From assembly GCA_934401725.1 (NCBI GenBank), contig CAKRSS010000015.1, positions 1 to 39,466 on the forward strand: a stretch of DNA of 39,466 bases, written 5' to 3'. A program made the position numbers and the translations under genes. The notes beneath the pieces were generated by a model that made no database searches, was not told where the DNA came from, and saw only the letters and a list, made by a program, of their open reading frames with translations. Positions 14,066 to 21,855 of the stretch are shown piece after piece (position 1 is the stretch's first letter; the number at the start of each line of letters is the position of its first letter). Source of the DNA: an uncultured Eubacteriales bacterium (GTDB lineage Bacteria; Bacillota; Clostridia; Oscillospirales; CAG-272).

Positions 14066-15238
14066 ATGAAAACCAAAAGAGTATTTCTGATAGTTCTTGA
14101 CAGCTGCGGCGCGGGCGAGCTGCCCGACGCGGCAGAGTTCGGCGATGTCGGCTCGAATACGTTGCGCAGCGTCTCGCGCTCGCAGAAGTTCAGTATTCCG
14201 ACCCTCCGCCGCCTCGGCATAGGCAATATACAGGGGCTCGACTTCCTCGGCGACACCGCAACCCCACTCGCCGCTACCGGCAGACTTGTCGAGCAGTCGC
14301 GCGGCAAGGATACCACCACGGGGCATTGGGAAATCGCCGGAATCGTCTCCGAGCAGGCCATGCCCACCTACCCCGATGGCTTCCCGCAGGACGTCATCGA
14401 CGCCTTCTCGGCGGCCACCGGACGCGGCGTGCTGTGCAATAAGCCCTACTCCGGAACGCAGGTCATACTCGATTACGGCCGTGAGCAGCTCGCCACGGGC
14501 AAGCTCATAGTCTACACCTCGGCCGACAGCGTCTTCCAGATAGCGGCGCACGAGGACATGGTGCCTGTCGAGACGCTGTACGAGTATTGCCGCATCGCGC
14601 GCAGGATACTGACCGGTAAGAACGCCGTCGGACGCGTCATCGCGCGTCCCTACGTCGGCGAGTACCCCAACTTCGTCCGCACGCCCAAGCGCCACGACTT
14701 CTCGCTCGAGCCCACCGGCCCCACCATGCTCGACAGCCTTCACGACGCGGGGCTCGCTACCATCGGCGTCGGTAAGATAAGCGATATTTTCGCGGGGAAG
14801 AGCATAAGCCAGTCCTACGTCACGCACGGCAACGCAGAGGGCATGAGCATCACATCCGACATCACAAATCAGGATTTTACCGGCCTGTGCTTTGTCAATC
14901 TTGTGGATTTTGATATGCTTTACGGCCACCGTCGCGACGTCGACGGCTACGCGCAGGCGCTGACCGACTTCGACGGCTGGCTCGACGGCTTCGTCCACAG
15001 CATGCGTCCCGACGACGTGCTCATGATTACGGCCGACCACGGCTGCGACCCCGCTTTCACAAAAACAACCGACCATACCCGCGAGTACATCCCGCTTGTT
15101 ATGTACGGAGAGGGCATAAATCCGGTGTCTCTCGGCACGCGCGCGACGTTCGCGGACATCGGCGCTACCGTTGCCGGACTGTTCGGGCTTAGCTACGAGA
15201 CCCGCGGCACGGACTTCTCCGCAGAGGTGGTAAAGTGA
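14066..15238 (+). CDS. deoB: Phosphopentomutase
   Basis: A 390-residue enzyme interconverting (deoxy)ribose 1-phosphate and 5-phosphate, linking nucleoside breakdown to central carbon metabolism. It belongs to the alkaline phosphatase-like superfamily: FLIVLDSCGAGELPDA with the first metal Asp, GKDTTTGHWEI with the phosphorylated Thr, LVDFDMLYGHRRDVDGY, MITADHGCDPAF and TDHTREYIPL with metal-binding Asp and His residues. Length is that of the family. GGAAAGG precedes the ATG. The stop overlaps the GTG start of the CYTH gene. Confidence 0.97.
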   Translation: MKTKRVFLIVLDSCGAGELPDAAEFGDVGSNTLRSVSRSQKFSIPTLRRLGIGNIQGLDFLGDTATPLAATGRLVEQSRGKDTTTGHWEIAGIVSEQAMPTYPDGFPQDVIDAFSAATGRGVLCNKPYSGTQVILDYGREQLATGKLIVYTSADSVFQIAAHEDMVPVETLYEYCRIARRILTGKNAVGRVIARPYVGEYPNFVRTPKRHDFSLEPTGPTMLDSLHDAGLATIGVGKISDIFAGKSISQSYVTHGNAEGMSITSDITNQDFTGLCFVNLVDFDMLYGHRRDVDGYAQALTDFDGWLDGFVHSMRPDDVLMITADHGCDPAFTKTTDHTREYIPLVMYGEGINPVSLGTRATFADIGATVAGLFGLSYETRGTDFSAEVVK

Positions 15239-15849
15239 GCGAGCCGCTTGAAATCGAGCGCAAGTTTCTCATTCTGCGCCCCGACGAGATGACGCTCGCC
15301 GCGTGGCCGGGCGCGTACAGCTACGAAATAGAGCAGATATATCTCCCCCAAAATTCCGATGGCGAAGCGCCGAGAATACGCCGCCGTCGTCGCGACGGGG
15401 TGTCGGAGTGCTTCTACACCGTCAAGCGCCGCCTGACGAACATGACGCGCGTCGAAATCGAGCGCGGGATAACGGAGCAGGAGTACGAGGCGCTGAGGTC
15501 GGAGACCGGCAGGAACGCCGCGCCTGACGGAGACGCCGCGACCGTCGCCGAACGCGCAGTCTATTCCACCGAAGGCACCGCCACCGCCGCCTCTCCGCTC
15601 GCCGCGATAAGCAAAACGCGGTGGTGTCTGCCCTGCGGCGGGCACGTCGCCGAGGTGGACATCTACCCGTTCTGGCAGCGGGTCGCCGTCGCCGAGGTTG
15701 AGCTCGGGCGGGAGGATGAGAAATTCAGCCTGCCAGAAATTTTGCGCGTCATACGCGAGGTCACGGGCGTGCGCGAGTTTCTGAACCGTGACATGGCGTA
15801 CGTGATACAGAGAACCGGCCGCCCGCCGCGCGAGCCGGACATTTTGTAA
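15235..15849 (+). CDS. CYTH domain protein
   Basis: A 204-residue protein starting at GTG 15235, overlapping the deoB stop in GTGA. The signature ExExK motif is present as EIERK (Glu6, Glu8, Lys10), followed by the charged strand IRRRRRDG, YTVKRR, RVEIERGIT and VAEVDIY, VAEVELG, as in the triphosphate tunnel fold. Members are tripolyphosphatases, thiamine triphosphatases or class IV adenylate cyclases; bacterial proteins of this size without a CHAD domain are most often inorganic triphosphatases. Residues about 100-125 carry an Ala/Thr-rich insert. Position inside a nucleoside salvage operon is consistent with a nucleotide or polyphosphate substrate, but this is inference. Confidence 0.85.
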   Translation: MSEPLEIERKFLILRPDEMTLAAWPGAYSYEIEQIYLPQNSDGEAPRIRRRRRDGVSECFYTVKRRLTNMTRVEIERGITEQEYEALRSETGRNAAPDGDAATVAERAVYSTEGTATAASPLAAISKTRWCLPCGGHVAEVDIYPFWQRVAVAEVELGREDEKFSLPEILRVIREVTGVREFLNRDMAYVIQRTGRPPREPDIL

Positions 15850-15863
15850 GGAGGGCTGATTTT

Positions 15864-16271
15864 ATGACAGACCAACAGCTTATGGAAACGGCCGTTGCGG
15901 CCATGGAGCGCTCGTATTCGCCCTACTCGGACTTCCGCGTTGGCGCGGCGCTGCTCTCGGTCGACGGGCGCGTCTTTACCGGCTGCAACATTGAGAACGC
16001 GTCCTATCCGCTGACGGTGTGCGCCGAGCGGTGCGCTATGTTCAAGGCCGTCAGCGAGGGGGCGCGGAATTTCGCCGCACTCGCCATCGCCGGAGGACGC
16101 GACAGTGAGATACGCGGGTGCTGTCCGCCGTGCGGCAGCTGTCGGCAGGTCATGGCCGAGCTGTGCCGCGAGGAGGGCTTTTATGTTCTGCTCGAGGACT
16201 GGTGCGGCGGCCTGCGTCGGTACACGCTTGACGAGCTGCTCCCGCTTCGCTTTGACTCGGGCAATCTGTAA
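15864..16271 (+). CDS. cdd: Cytidine deaminase
   Basis: A 135-residue zinc enzyme converting (deoxy)cytidine to (deoxy)uridine. The tetrameric type is shown by YSPYSDFRVGAALL near the N-terminus, TGCNIENASYPLTVCAERCA with zinc ligand Cys53 and catalytic Glu55, and PPCGSCRQVM with ligands Cys90 and Cys93. AAGGAGGG precedes ATG 15864 and the gap from the CYTH gene is only 14 bp. It ends the salvage cluster deoD-deoB-CYTH-cdd. Confidence 0.97.
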   Translation: MTDQQLMETAVAAMERSYSPYSDFRVGAALLSVDGRVFTGCNIENASYPLTVCAERCAMFKAVSEGARNFAALAIAGGRDSEIRGCCPPCGSCRQVMAELCREEGFYVLLEDWCGGLRRYTLDELLPLRFDSGNL

Positions 16272-16293
16272 CGGCCGGTGCGGCATGCGACAG

Positions 16294-16322
16294 TTGACAA
16301 ATCGATAAATGTGTGCTATAAT
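16294..16322 (+). promoter_or_regulatory. Sigma-A promoter of the BMP lipoprotein unit
   Basis: TTGACA (16294-16299) and TATAAT (16317-16322), 17-bp spacer, consensus. It lies 22 bp after cdd. Confidence 0.9.
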
Positions 16323-16398
16323 CAAATTTGTATGTCTTTTTTGTGACATACAACATTATTGCTCAAGGTGAGAGAATCACTCAGAGAGGTATTTTACA

Positions 16399-17574
16399 AT
16401 GAAAAAACGAATTGTTGCGGCACTGCTTTGCGTGCTGCTGCTCGGTTGCACCATGCTTTCCTCGTGCGGAAATCTGTTCGGTGGGGAGACGGTTGAGATC
16501 GCCATGATTACGGACGGAGGCAGCGTCGGCGCCGGGTCGATGAACCAGGCGGTGTGGGATGTTGTGGCCAACTTCGCCATCGCAAACGGCAAGAGCTACG
16601 ACGCATATCAGCCCGCGTCCTCGTCCCGCGCGGACAGAGTTGATATAATCATGCATGCGATAGTCAAGGGCGCTGTGCTCGTTGTCTGCTCGGGACAGGC
16701 GCTGTCCGAGGCGGTTTACGAGGTGCAGGATCTGTTCCCAGATGTCACCTTCCTGCTTGTCGACGGCATCCCGACGGCTCCCGCCGACGTCGACCAGAAG
16801 ACGACGAAGTCCAACTCGCTGTTCGACAGCTTCTCGAATTCGACCTCCGCTGCCGTCACGACCGTGACCCCGGAGACGACGGCCGCCACCACCAAAATAT
16901 CCGCAAATGTCTACTGCATAACCTTCCACGAGGAGCAGGCGGGATATCTCGCAGGCTACGTTGCGACGCGCAACGGCTATTCGCACTTCGGCTTTATGTC
17001 CGAGCGCGACTCCGACGCGGACCTGCTTTACGGCTGCGGCTTTCTTCAGGGCGTTGAGGACGCCGCCCGCGACATGGGCATTACGGCGCGCGTGAACGTC
17101 ATATTCCGCTACAGCGGCAACGGCACCACCGAGGACGAGTTCTACAATACGGCCAAGAGCTGGTACCGCTCGGGCACCGAGCTGGTGTTCGCGTCGGGAG
17201 AGACCTCGGCGAGCGTCATCAAGGCGGCCGAGGAGTGCAACGGGCGCGTTATCTGCTCGGACAGTGACCACTCGAGCGAGTCCAATCTTGTTGTGACGTC
17301 GGCCATGAAGATGCTTGAAAAGCCGCTCGTCGAGGCGCTGAACTCGCTCAAGGGCAACAGCTACAAGTGGGACGCCGACCACTCCGCAAAGAGCGTTCTG
17401 CTCGGCCTTGACGACGGCGCGGTCGGGCTTGCAACCGACGCGTGGCGCTTCGGCGCGTTCTCCATAGACGCGTACGAGAACATCGCCGCCAAGATAGTGG
17501 CGGGCGAGATCAAGGTCTCGACCGACAAGAGCGTCATGCACGACCTCGATATCACAGTTGATTTTCAGTCGTAA
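16399..17574 (+). CDS. BMP family (nucleoside-binding) ABC transporter lipoprotein
   Basis: A 391-residue exported lipoprotein. The signal peptide KKRIVAALLCVLLLGCTML ends in the lipobox LSSC (Cys about 23), to be anchored in the outer leaflet of the membrane. The mature part is a periplasmic-binding fold of the Bmp/Med/PnrA type: VEIAMITDGGSVGAGSMNQA, FHEEQAGYLAGYVA, FGFMSERDSDADLLYGCGF, LVFASGETSASVIKAAEE. Such proteins bind purine nucleosides, which fits the salvage genes just upstream. A Ser/Thr-rich, low-complexity insert (about residues 130-170) interrupts the N-terminal lobe. No permease or ATPase gene is nearby. Confidence 0.88.
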   Translation: MKKRIVAALLCVLLLGCTMLSSCGNLFGGETVEIAMITDGGSVGAGSMNQAVWDVVANFAIANGKSYDAYQPASSSRADRVDIIMHAIVKGAVLVVCSGQALSEAVYEVQDLFPDVTFLLVDGIPTAPADVDQKTTKSNSLFDSFSNSTSAAVTTVTPETTAATTKISANVYCITFHEEQAGYLAGYVATRNGYSHFGFMSERDSDADLLYGCGFLQGVEDAARDMGITARVNVIFRYSGNGTTEDEFYNTAKSWYRSGTELVFASGETSASVIKAAEECNGRVICSDSDHSSESNLVVTSAMKMLEKPLVEALNSLKGNSYKWDADHSAKSVLLGLDDGAVGLATDAWRFGAFSIDAYENIAAKIVAGEIKVSTDKSVMHDLDITVDFQS

Positions 17575-17588
17575 CATATACCTTCGGT

Positions 17589-18212
17589 ATGAAGAAGTTA
17601 GTTTATTTAAGGTACATATTTCCCACGGCGGCGGTTATTTTGGTTGTGGCGGCGGCGTTTCTGCCCTGCGTGTCGTTTGAGCTGGAGAAAAATCCGCTCG
17701 GGGCGCGCTCGCTCGCGAGCGTGATGGCGGACGCGTGGTCGCAGTGCAGGCAATACCTGTCTGACCCCATGGCCACCAAGGACGGCGCGACGACCTCATT
17801 CGCCTGGCGCACGATAGCGGGACTTGCCATAGCCGCAGTTGCGGCGGTGGCGTCGGTCTCGCTGTCGGTGTGGGCGACGGTTCGCTGCGTGCGGATACTC
17901 GGCTATGACCCGGCGAGCCCCGAGGCGACCGGCCTCAAGGCGGGACTGCGCCGGGTCTTTCCCGGTCGCGTCTGGATGTGCGGGGCGCAGCTGCTGATAA
18001 TTCTGCCGGTGCTGTTTCCGTACTGGCTCAGCGGCGCGTACAGCAGCGCGCTGTATTTGCAGACCACAGCGCACAGTGGGCTTACATGGATAGCAGCGGG
18101 GCTTATGTGTGTGTCGCTGCTGTTTGTTTTTTTAACGCGAAATATTGAAAAGGAGCTCCGGGTTGACGTGTTTACAATCTACACGCCGGGGGACGGCTAT
18201 GAAGATAATTGA
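17589..18212 (+). CDS. Four-helix membrane protein, unknown family
   Basis: A 207-residue membrane protein with helices at about 9-28, 75-98, 135-150 and 165-185; the N-terminal loop between helices one and two is polar and probably outside. The C-terminus is charged and cytoplasmic. I do not recognise the family. It begins only 14 bp after the BMP lipoprotein, but no clear ribosome site is present; instead a small ATACC-TTC-GGTAT hairpin spans the ATG. It overlaps the GH127 gene by 14 bases, so the two should be coupled. Confidence 0.75.
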   Translation: MKKLVYLRYIFPTAAVILVVAAAFLPCVSFELEKNPLGARSLASVMADAWSQCRQYLSDPMATKDGATTSFAWRTIAGLAIAAVAAVASVSLSVWATVRCVRILGYDPASPEATGLKAGLRRVFPGRVWMCGAQLLIILPVLFPYWLSGAYSSALYLQTTAHSGLTWIAAGLMCVSLLFVFLTRNIEKELRVDVFTIYTPGDGYEDN

Positions 18213-19992
18213 TTTTGACAAGGTAGAACTCGGCAGCGGCTACTGGTTTGAGAAGGAAAAGCTCAACCGCGAGGTGACTATCGGCGCGGTTTACGACCAG
18301 TTCGCCAAGAGCGGGCGCATAAAGGCGTTTGATTTTGACTGGACGGAGGGCGCCGAGGGCAAGCCACACATTTTCTGGGACAGCGACGTCGCCAAGTGGA
18401 TGGAGGGTGCGGCATATATTCTGGCCAAGTCGCCGGACGCCGTTCTTGAGGCGCGGCTGGACACGCTCATTGAAAAAATCCGTCAGCACCAGTGTGCGGA
18501 CGGATATTTCAACATATACTATACCGTCGTCGAGCCTAACGGGCGGTTCACCGATCGCTCGCGGCACGAGCTGTACTGCGCAGGGCACCTCATTGAGGCC
18601 GCCATCGCCTGCGACGGAATAGGCAAGCCGGTACTGCTCGAGTGCATGAAAAAGTACGTTGATTACATTTACCGGGTGTTTGTGGAGGAGCGAACCGCGG
18701 CGTTTGCGACGCCGGGGCACGAGGAGATCGAGCTGGCGCTGCTGAGGCTTTACCGTCACACGGGCGGGCGGAGGTATCTCGAGCTCGCGGCGCATTTCAT
18801 AAACACGCGTGGGACATCTGACGACTTCCCCAAGAACGAGGCCTACAATCAGAGCCACCTGCCGGTACGCGAGCAACGCGAGGCGGTGGGGCACGCCGTG
18901 CGGGCGGTTTATCTTTACACGGGCATGGCCATGCTGGCGCGCGAGACGGGCGACACAGAGCTGCTTTCGGCCTGCCGGGCGCTTTTCGACGATATAACGG
19001 GGCGCAAGATGTACGTGTCCGGTGGCATCGGCTCGACCCGCATCGGCGAGGCGTTCACCAACGCCTACGACCTGCCGAACGACACGTCCTACGCTGAGAC
19101 CTGCGCGTCGATTGCGATGATGTTTTTCTGCCGCGCCATGCTTGAGAACGAGGATGACGCGCGGTACGCCGACGTCATCGAGCGTGAGTTTTACAATGGT
19201 GTGCTTTCGGGTCTTTCGCTCGACGGGCGCAGATTTTTCTACGAAAACGCGCTTGAGATCAATCTCAACGAGCACTTTGTCGGCGACCGTGGCAAGCCGC
19301 GTTTTCCGATAACGCAGCGGCCGGAGATATTCGGCTGTTCCTGCTGTCCGCCCAACATCAACCGGCTGCTGCCGTCGCTTGGAGGCTACATATTCGGGCG
19401 CGGCGAGGGTGTATTATACATCAACCAATATACGTCGGCGTCGCTCACTGACGGTGGGATAAGCTGCTCCGTCAGGACCGACTACCCGAACGAGGGGCGG
19501 ATTTCGGTGACGGTATCGGGTGTCGGCACAGTTGCGCTGAGGATACCGGGCTGGTGTGATTTATTCAGTCTGAACAAGGAATACGACATGCGCTCGGGCT
19601 ACGCCTACGTCAAGGTTGACGGCGAGCCGATTGAGCTCGAGCTGTCGCTCACGCCGCGCGCTGTATTTGCGAGCAGCGACGTTGCGCGCGACGCGTACCG
19701 GCTATGCGTCATGCGCGGGCCGGTGCTCTACTGTGCGGAGGGCATTGACAACGCGTACGGGTTACACCGTTATTCGATAGCGTCGGGCTTCAATTACTGC
19801 GAGTGCCGCGGTTCTGTGGCCAGCGGGCTCATGGAGCTTGACGTTGACGCGCAGGTTCTCGTATGCGAGGGCGATCTCTACACCTCCCGCGCGCCCTCCA
19901 AAGCTCCCGCCATACTCCACATGATCCCGTACAGCGCGTTCGCCAACCGCGGCGAGACCGACATGCGAGTCTGGTTCGCGGCGGGGATTTAA
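18199..19992 (+). CDS. Glycoside hydrolase family 127 (DUF1680), probable beta-L-arabinofuranosidase
   Basis: A 597-residue enzyme with an (alpha/alpha)6 barrel followed by beta domains. The N-terminal WEGAAYILA-like barrel helices, YVSGGIGSTRIGEAFTNAYD, DTSYAETCASIA (Glu300, matching the acid/base of the family) and the GCSCCPPNINRLL segment with Cys380, Cys382 and Cys383 are visible. In GH127 a zinc-bound cysteine of this cluster is the nucleophile. Members remove beta-L-arabinofuranose from plant glycans; other activities exist in DUF1680. No signal peptide, so the substrate would be an imported oligosaccharide. Start ATG 18199 was chosen; an in-frame longer version would lie wholly within the preceding gene. 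Confidence 0.92.
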   Translation: MKIIDFDKVELGSGYWFEKEKLNREVTIGAVYDQFAKSGRIKAFDFDWTEGAEGKPHIFWDSDVAKWMEGAAYILAKSPDAVLEARLDTLIEKIRQHQCADGYFNIYYTVVEPNGRFTDRSRHELYCAGHLIEAAIACDGIGKPVLLECMKKYVDYIYRVFVEERTAAFATPGHEEIELALLRLYRHTGGRRYLELAAHFINTRGTSDDFPKNEAYNQSHLPVREQREAVGHAVRAVYLYTGMAMLARETGDTELLSACRALFDDITGRKMYVSGGIGSTRIGEAFTNAYDLPNDTSYAETCASIAMMFFCRAMLENEDDARYADVIEREFYNGVLSGLSLDGRRFFYENALEINLNEHFVGDRGKPRFPITQRPEIFGCSCCPPNINRLLPSLGGYIFGRGEGVLYINQYTSASLTDGGISCSVRTDYPNEGRISVTVSGVGTVALRIPGWCDLFSLNKEYDMRSGYAYVKVDGEPIELELSLTPRAVFASSDVARDAYRLCVMRGPVLYCAEGIDNAYGLHRYSIASGFNYCECRGSVASGLMELDVDAQVLVCEGDLYTSRAPSKAPAILHMIPYSAFANRGETDMRVWFAAGI

Positions 19993-20012
19993 GGAGAGGT
20001 TCGATGTCTGCG

Positions 20013-20230
20013 GCGGCCAGCGCAGGGGATTCCGTGCTCTGCGGAGCGCGGCCAGCGCTACGCGTGCGCAACGGCAAGAGCTTCGCCCTTGCCCCCGCGC
20101 CGCCTCCCCCAAGGCGGGCGAAACTTTCAAAAAAGGACGGGTTAAAGTCCGAGGACAAACAGAACATATGGCTTTAGGCGTTTAAGCGCGGGCGGTGCGG
20201 AATCACACGATGGTTCAGCACCGCCCTGCT
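20013..20230 (-). repeat. Long hairpin repeat, copy 3 (inverted, one arm)
   Basis: In reverse orientation it shows the GC-rich tail (GCGGCCAGCGCTACGCG), the CGCCTCCCCCAAGGCGGGCG part, AAACTTTCAAAAAAGGACGG, GGTTAAAGTC and the GGGCGGTGCGGAATCACA half-stem with GCACCGCCC. The distal arm carrying the second copy of the GGACGGGTTAAAGT motif is missing. It begins 20 bp after the GH127 stop. Confidence 0.7.
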
Positions 20231-20470
20231 TCGCGTCCGTTGCCCATTCGGAACGGGGAAAACGTTTATTCACCGTGTCAGAGTTCAGCGGCAAAACGCT
20301 GCGCTGTTGCCGCCTTGACGGAAGAGAGTAACTGCATTATTTAAGGCGAACTCCACCTTAACACCTGCCTCCCTCCGGGAGGGAGGTGGCACGCGAAGCG
20401 TGACGGAAGGAGAGTGCGGGGCGTTGGGGTTCGCCGCCCTGCTGTTCCGCCGCCCTGTCTGAATGACAAC
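20231..20470. other. Non-coding GC-rich stretch with a 19-bp palindrome
   Basis: No credible gene. It contains CCTCCCTCCGGGAGGGAGG (20368-20386), a perfect palindrome, followed by GTGGCACGCGAAGCGTGACG with its own small hairpin. Similar palindromic stretches are known to me as dispersed intergenic repeats of Clostridia genomes, but this copy is single here. Confidence 0.5.
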
Positions 20471-20505
20471 AAAAAAGCTGTCTCATTTTTCGAGACAGCT
20501 TTTTT
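20471..20505. terminator. Bidirectional intrinsic terminator
   Basis: AAAAAAGCTGTCTC and GAGACAGCTTTTTT close a hairpin with A/T runs on both sides; it ends the minus-strand XRE gene and could stop plus-strand transcription from the GH127 side. Confidence 0.9.
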
Positions 20506-20725
20506 ATCGATTCAGCTTTCGCGGCGTATCGGTCAGCCCGGCGAGGTAGTCGAGCGAGACGTTGTAAAAGCGCGCGAGGGTGATAAAATGGTGCATGGGA
20601 AATTCCTGATGGCCGTTTTCGTATTTGCTGTATTGCTGCTGAGTGGTCTTCAGCAGAACGGCGATGTCCTCTTGTTTTAACTCTTTGTCTTCCCGTAAAT
20701 CCCGGATCCTTTGGTAAAAACACAT
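20504..20725 (-). CDS. XRE family helix-turn-helix regulator (second copy, outside the prophage)
   Basis: A 73-residue single-domain regulator. Helix-turn-helix: LKQEDIAVLLKTTQQQYSKYE, then NGHQEFPMHHFITLARFYNV and SLDYLAGLTDTPRKL. Start ATG 20725 follows GGAGAG; a frame from 20749 is possible. It is clearly related to the prophage repressor at 22404-22706, with the same FYQR...QQQY...DYL(A/S)GL(T/S)DTP framework, and even the upstream non-coding bases TTTTTGTGCATTA..GATTATA match. It therefore looks like a leftover of an earlier related element. Confidence 0.85.
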   Translation of the reverse strand: MCFYQRIRDLREDKELKQEDIAVLLKTTQQQYSKYENGHQEFPMHHFITLARFYNVSLDYLAGLTDTPRKLNR

Positions 20726-20785
20726 AAATATTTCTCTCCGCGCGGCCATAGATGGCAGCCTTTTTGTGCATTAAGCTGATTATAC

Positions 20786-20807
20786 AATACATCTTATCAA
20801 GTGTATT
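20786..20807 (-). promoter_or_regulatory. Promoter/operator region of the second XRE gene
   Basis: An inverted repeat AATACA, ten bases, TGTATT lies next to a TATAAT box on the minus strand (ATTATA at 20779-20784 on the plus strand), as in the prophage control region. Confidence 0.5.
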
Positions 20808-20869
20808 GATGACACGCCTTATAGGGTATATCATACAGGCAGCTTACCGGCTTTAATGAGGGAAAATAC

Positions 20870-21226
20870 ATGAACCCCATATAAAAAGAAATTCGTCACA
20901 ATTCGCTCAAGGCTCGTGACGATATTAACAAGTTGATTATGGACCTGTTCGTCGACCAGTGCAATTTTGAATATTACGGTCTTTTGGCCACCGGTCAGAT
21001 TCAGCTCGAGGATTACCCGAGCGGAGTTGAGCTTTCGCTTTTTCTGAACACCAACGACAGCCTTCAGGAGCATCTCAGAGCGCTCTACGACGAAGGGGTC
21101 GCGTTCAGCACCGCCGAGGCCAAGCTCACCGACCTCCGTAAGGGCCCCGCCGACGGGGCGCCCGGGTGGGTATTGTTTTCTCGCTTAGGCTTGCCGCAAA
21201 ATATCAATTTCGCTGCGCGAAATTGA
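20870..21226 (+). pseudogene. Degenerate small reading frame, unknown family
   Basis: ATG 20870 has GAGGG at seven bases, but the fifth codon is TAA (20882-20884); after it the same frame stays open for more than 110 codons. The chain includes DDINKLIMDLFVDQCNFEYY, then GLLATGQIQLEDYPSGVELS and DSLQEHLRALYDEGVAFSTA, which looks like a real globular protein, before it runs into the 173-bp repeat zone around 21170. A TTG at 20933 is another start. Not recognised. It lies to the right of the second XRE gene, where the prophage has its early genes, and is probably the remains of an earlier insertion. Confidence 0.4.
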
Positions 21227-21294
21227 GAGAGTTTGTCATCATGCCGTCACCACGAAAAAACACAGCAGCACCTCGCGGTACTGCTGTGTTTTTT
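21170..21294. repeat. Diverged first unit of the tRNA-scar repeat array
   Basis: Shares GGCTTGCCGCAAAAT, ATCAATTTCGCTGCGCGAAA and TTGAGAGAGTTTGTCAT with the two 173-bp units, but ends in a different hairpin: AAAAAACACAGCAG (21255-21268) with CTGCTGTGTTTTTT (21281-21294). It touches the first copy of the tRNA-Ser end at 21295. Confidence 0.75.
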
Positions 21295-21640
21295 GGCGGA
21301 GAAGGAGAGATTCTGAACCACATTTTGCGGCGTCGCATGGTGGGAACCGGTTTTTCGCATAGGCTTGCCGCAAAATTATCAATTTCGCTGCGCGAAATTG
21401 AGAGAGTTTGTCATTATACTTTTCAACGAAAAAGTGGGTGCAGGGACGAGCCCTACACCCACTTTTTGGCGGAGAAGGAGAGATTCTGAACCACATTTTG
21501 CGGCGTCGCATGGTGGGAACCGGTTTTTCGCATAGGCTTGCCGCAAAATTATCAATTTCGCTGCGCGAAATTGAGAGAGTTTGTCATCATACTTTTCAAC
21601 GAAAAAGTGGGTGCAGGGACGAGCCCTACACCCACTTTTT
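21295..21640. repeat. Two tandem 173-bp repeats, each opening with the tRNA-Ser 3' end
   Basis: Units 21295-21467 and 21468-21640 are almost identical. Each begins with GGCGGAGAAGGAGAGATTC, exactly the terminal bases of tRNA-Ser(GGA) read on the plus strand, and then leaves the tRNA sequence. Each includes a TCAATTTCGC/GCGAAATTGA hairpin and ends in a terminator (21429-21467 and 21602-21640). The third tRNA end at 21641 is the longer attL copy. They look like scars or duplications left at a repeatedly used integration site. Confidence 0.85.
21602..21640. terminator. Terminator originally behind tRNA-Ser
   Basis: AAAAAGTGGGTG pairs with CACCCACTTTTT around a 15-base loop, with T/A runs on both sides; a copy is at 21429-21467. 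On the minus strand it directly follows the displaced tRNA 3' end. Confidence 0.85.
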
Positions 21641-21699
21641 GGCGGAGAAGGAGAGATTCGAACTCTCGAACCGATTTTGGCGGTTACACGATTTCCAGT
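21639..21699. mobile_element. attL: displaced tRNA-Ser 3' half, 61-bp direct repeat
   Basis: Identical over 61 bases to 28441-28501; it runs from the anticodon loop (TTTCCAGT side) through the T arm to the CCA end. On the tRNA-less side it continues into TATAACAGAC, the start of prophage DNA. This is the chromosome's original 3' end of the tRNA, still followed by its terminator. Confidence 0.92.
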
Positions 21700-21832
21700 T
21701 ATAACAGACTAACCCGGAGGGGCTGGGGGTTGCCCCCAGAATCATTTCTGAATGACGCTTAAACTGTGCACAGCGCCTCATCAGGCCAGTTAATGTTCAG
21801 CCGTGCCACACACGTCACCTCCCCTATTAACT

Positions 21833-21855
21833 GCGCCGTAGGCGCTTTTTTATTT
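21833..21855 (+). terminator. Terminator at the left end of the prophage
   Basis: GCGCC-GTA-GGCGC followed by TTTTTTATTTTT on the plus strand. It would stop host transcription entering from the left, and ends right at the convergent stop of the DUF2726 gene. Confidence 0.7.

Noticed and set aside
21295..21640. CRISPR array or integron cassettes
   Set aside because: Only two near-identical 173-bp units with no short repeat/variable spacer pattern, and no cas or integron integrase genes. The tRNA end at each boundary explains them better.
21408..21762. Plus-strand frames across the scar array and a similar one at 28420-28686, sharing FLAEKERFELSNRFWRLHDF
   Set aside because: These translate the antisense of tRNA-Ser; the shared peptide only reflects the att repeat.
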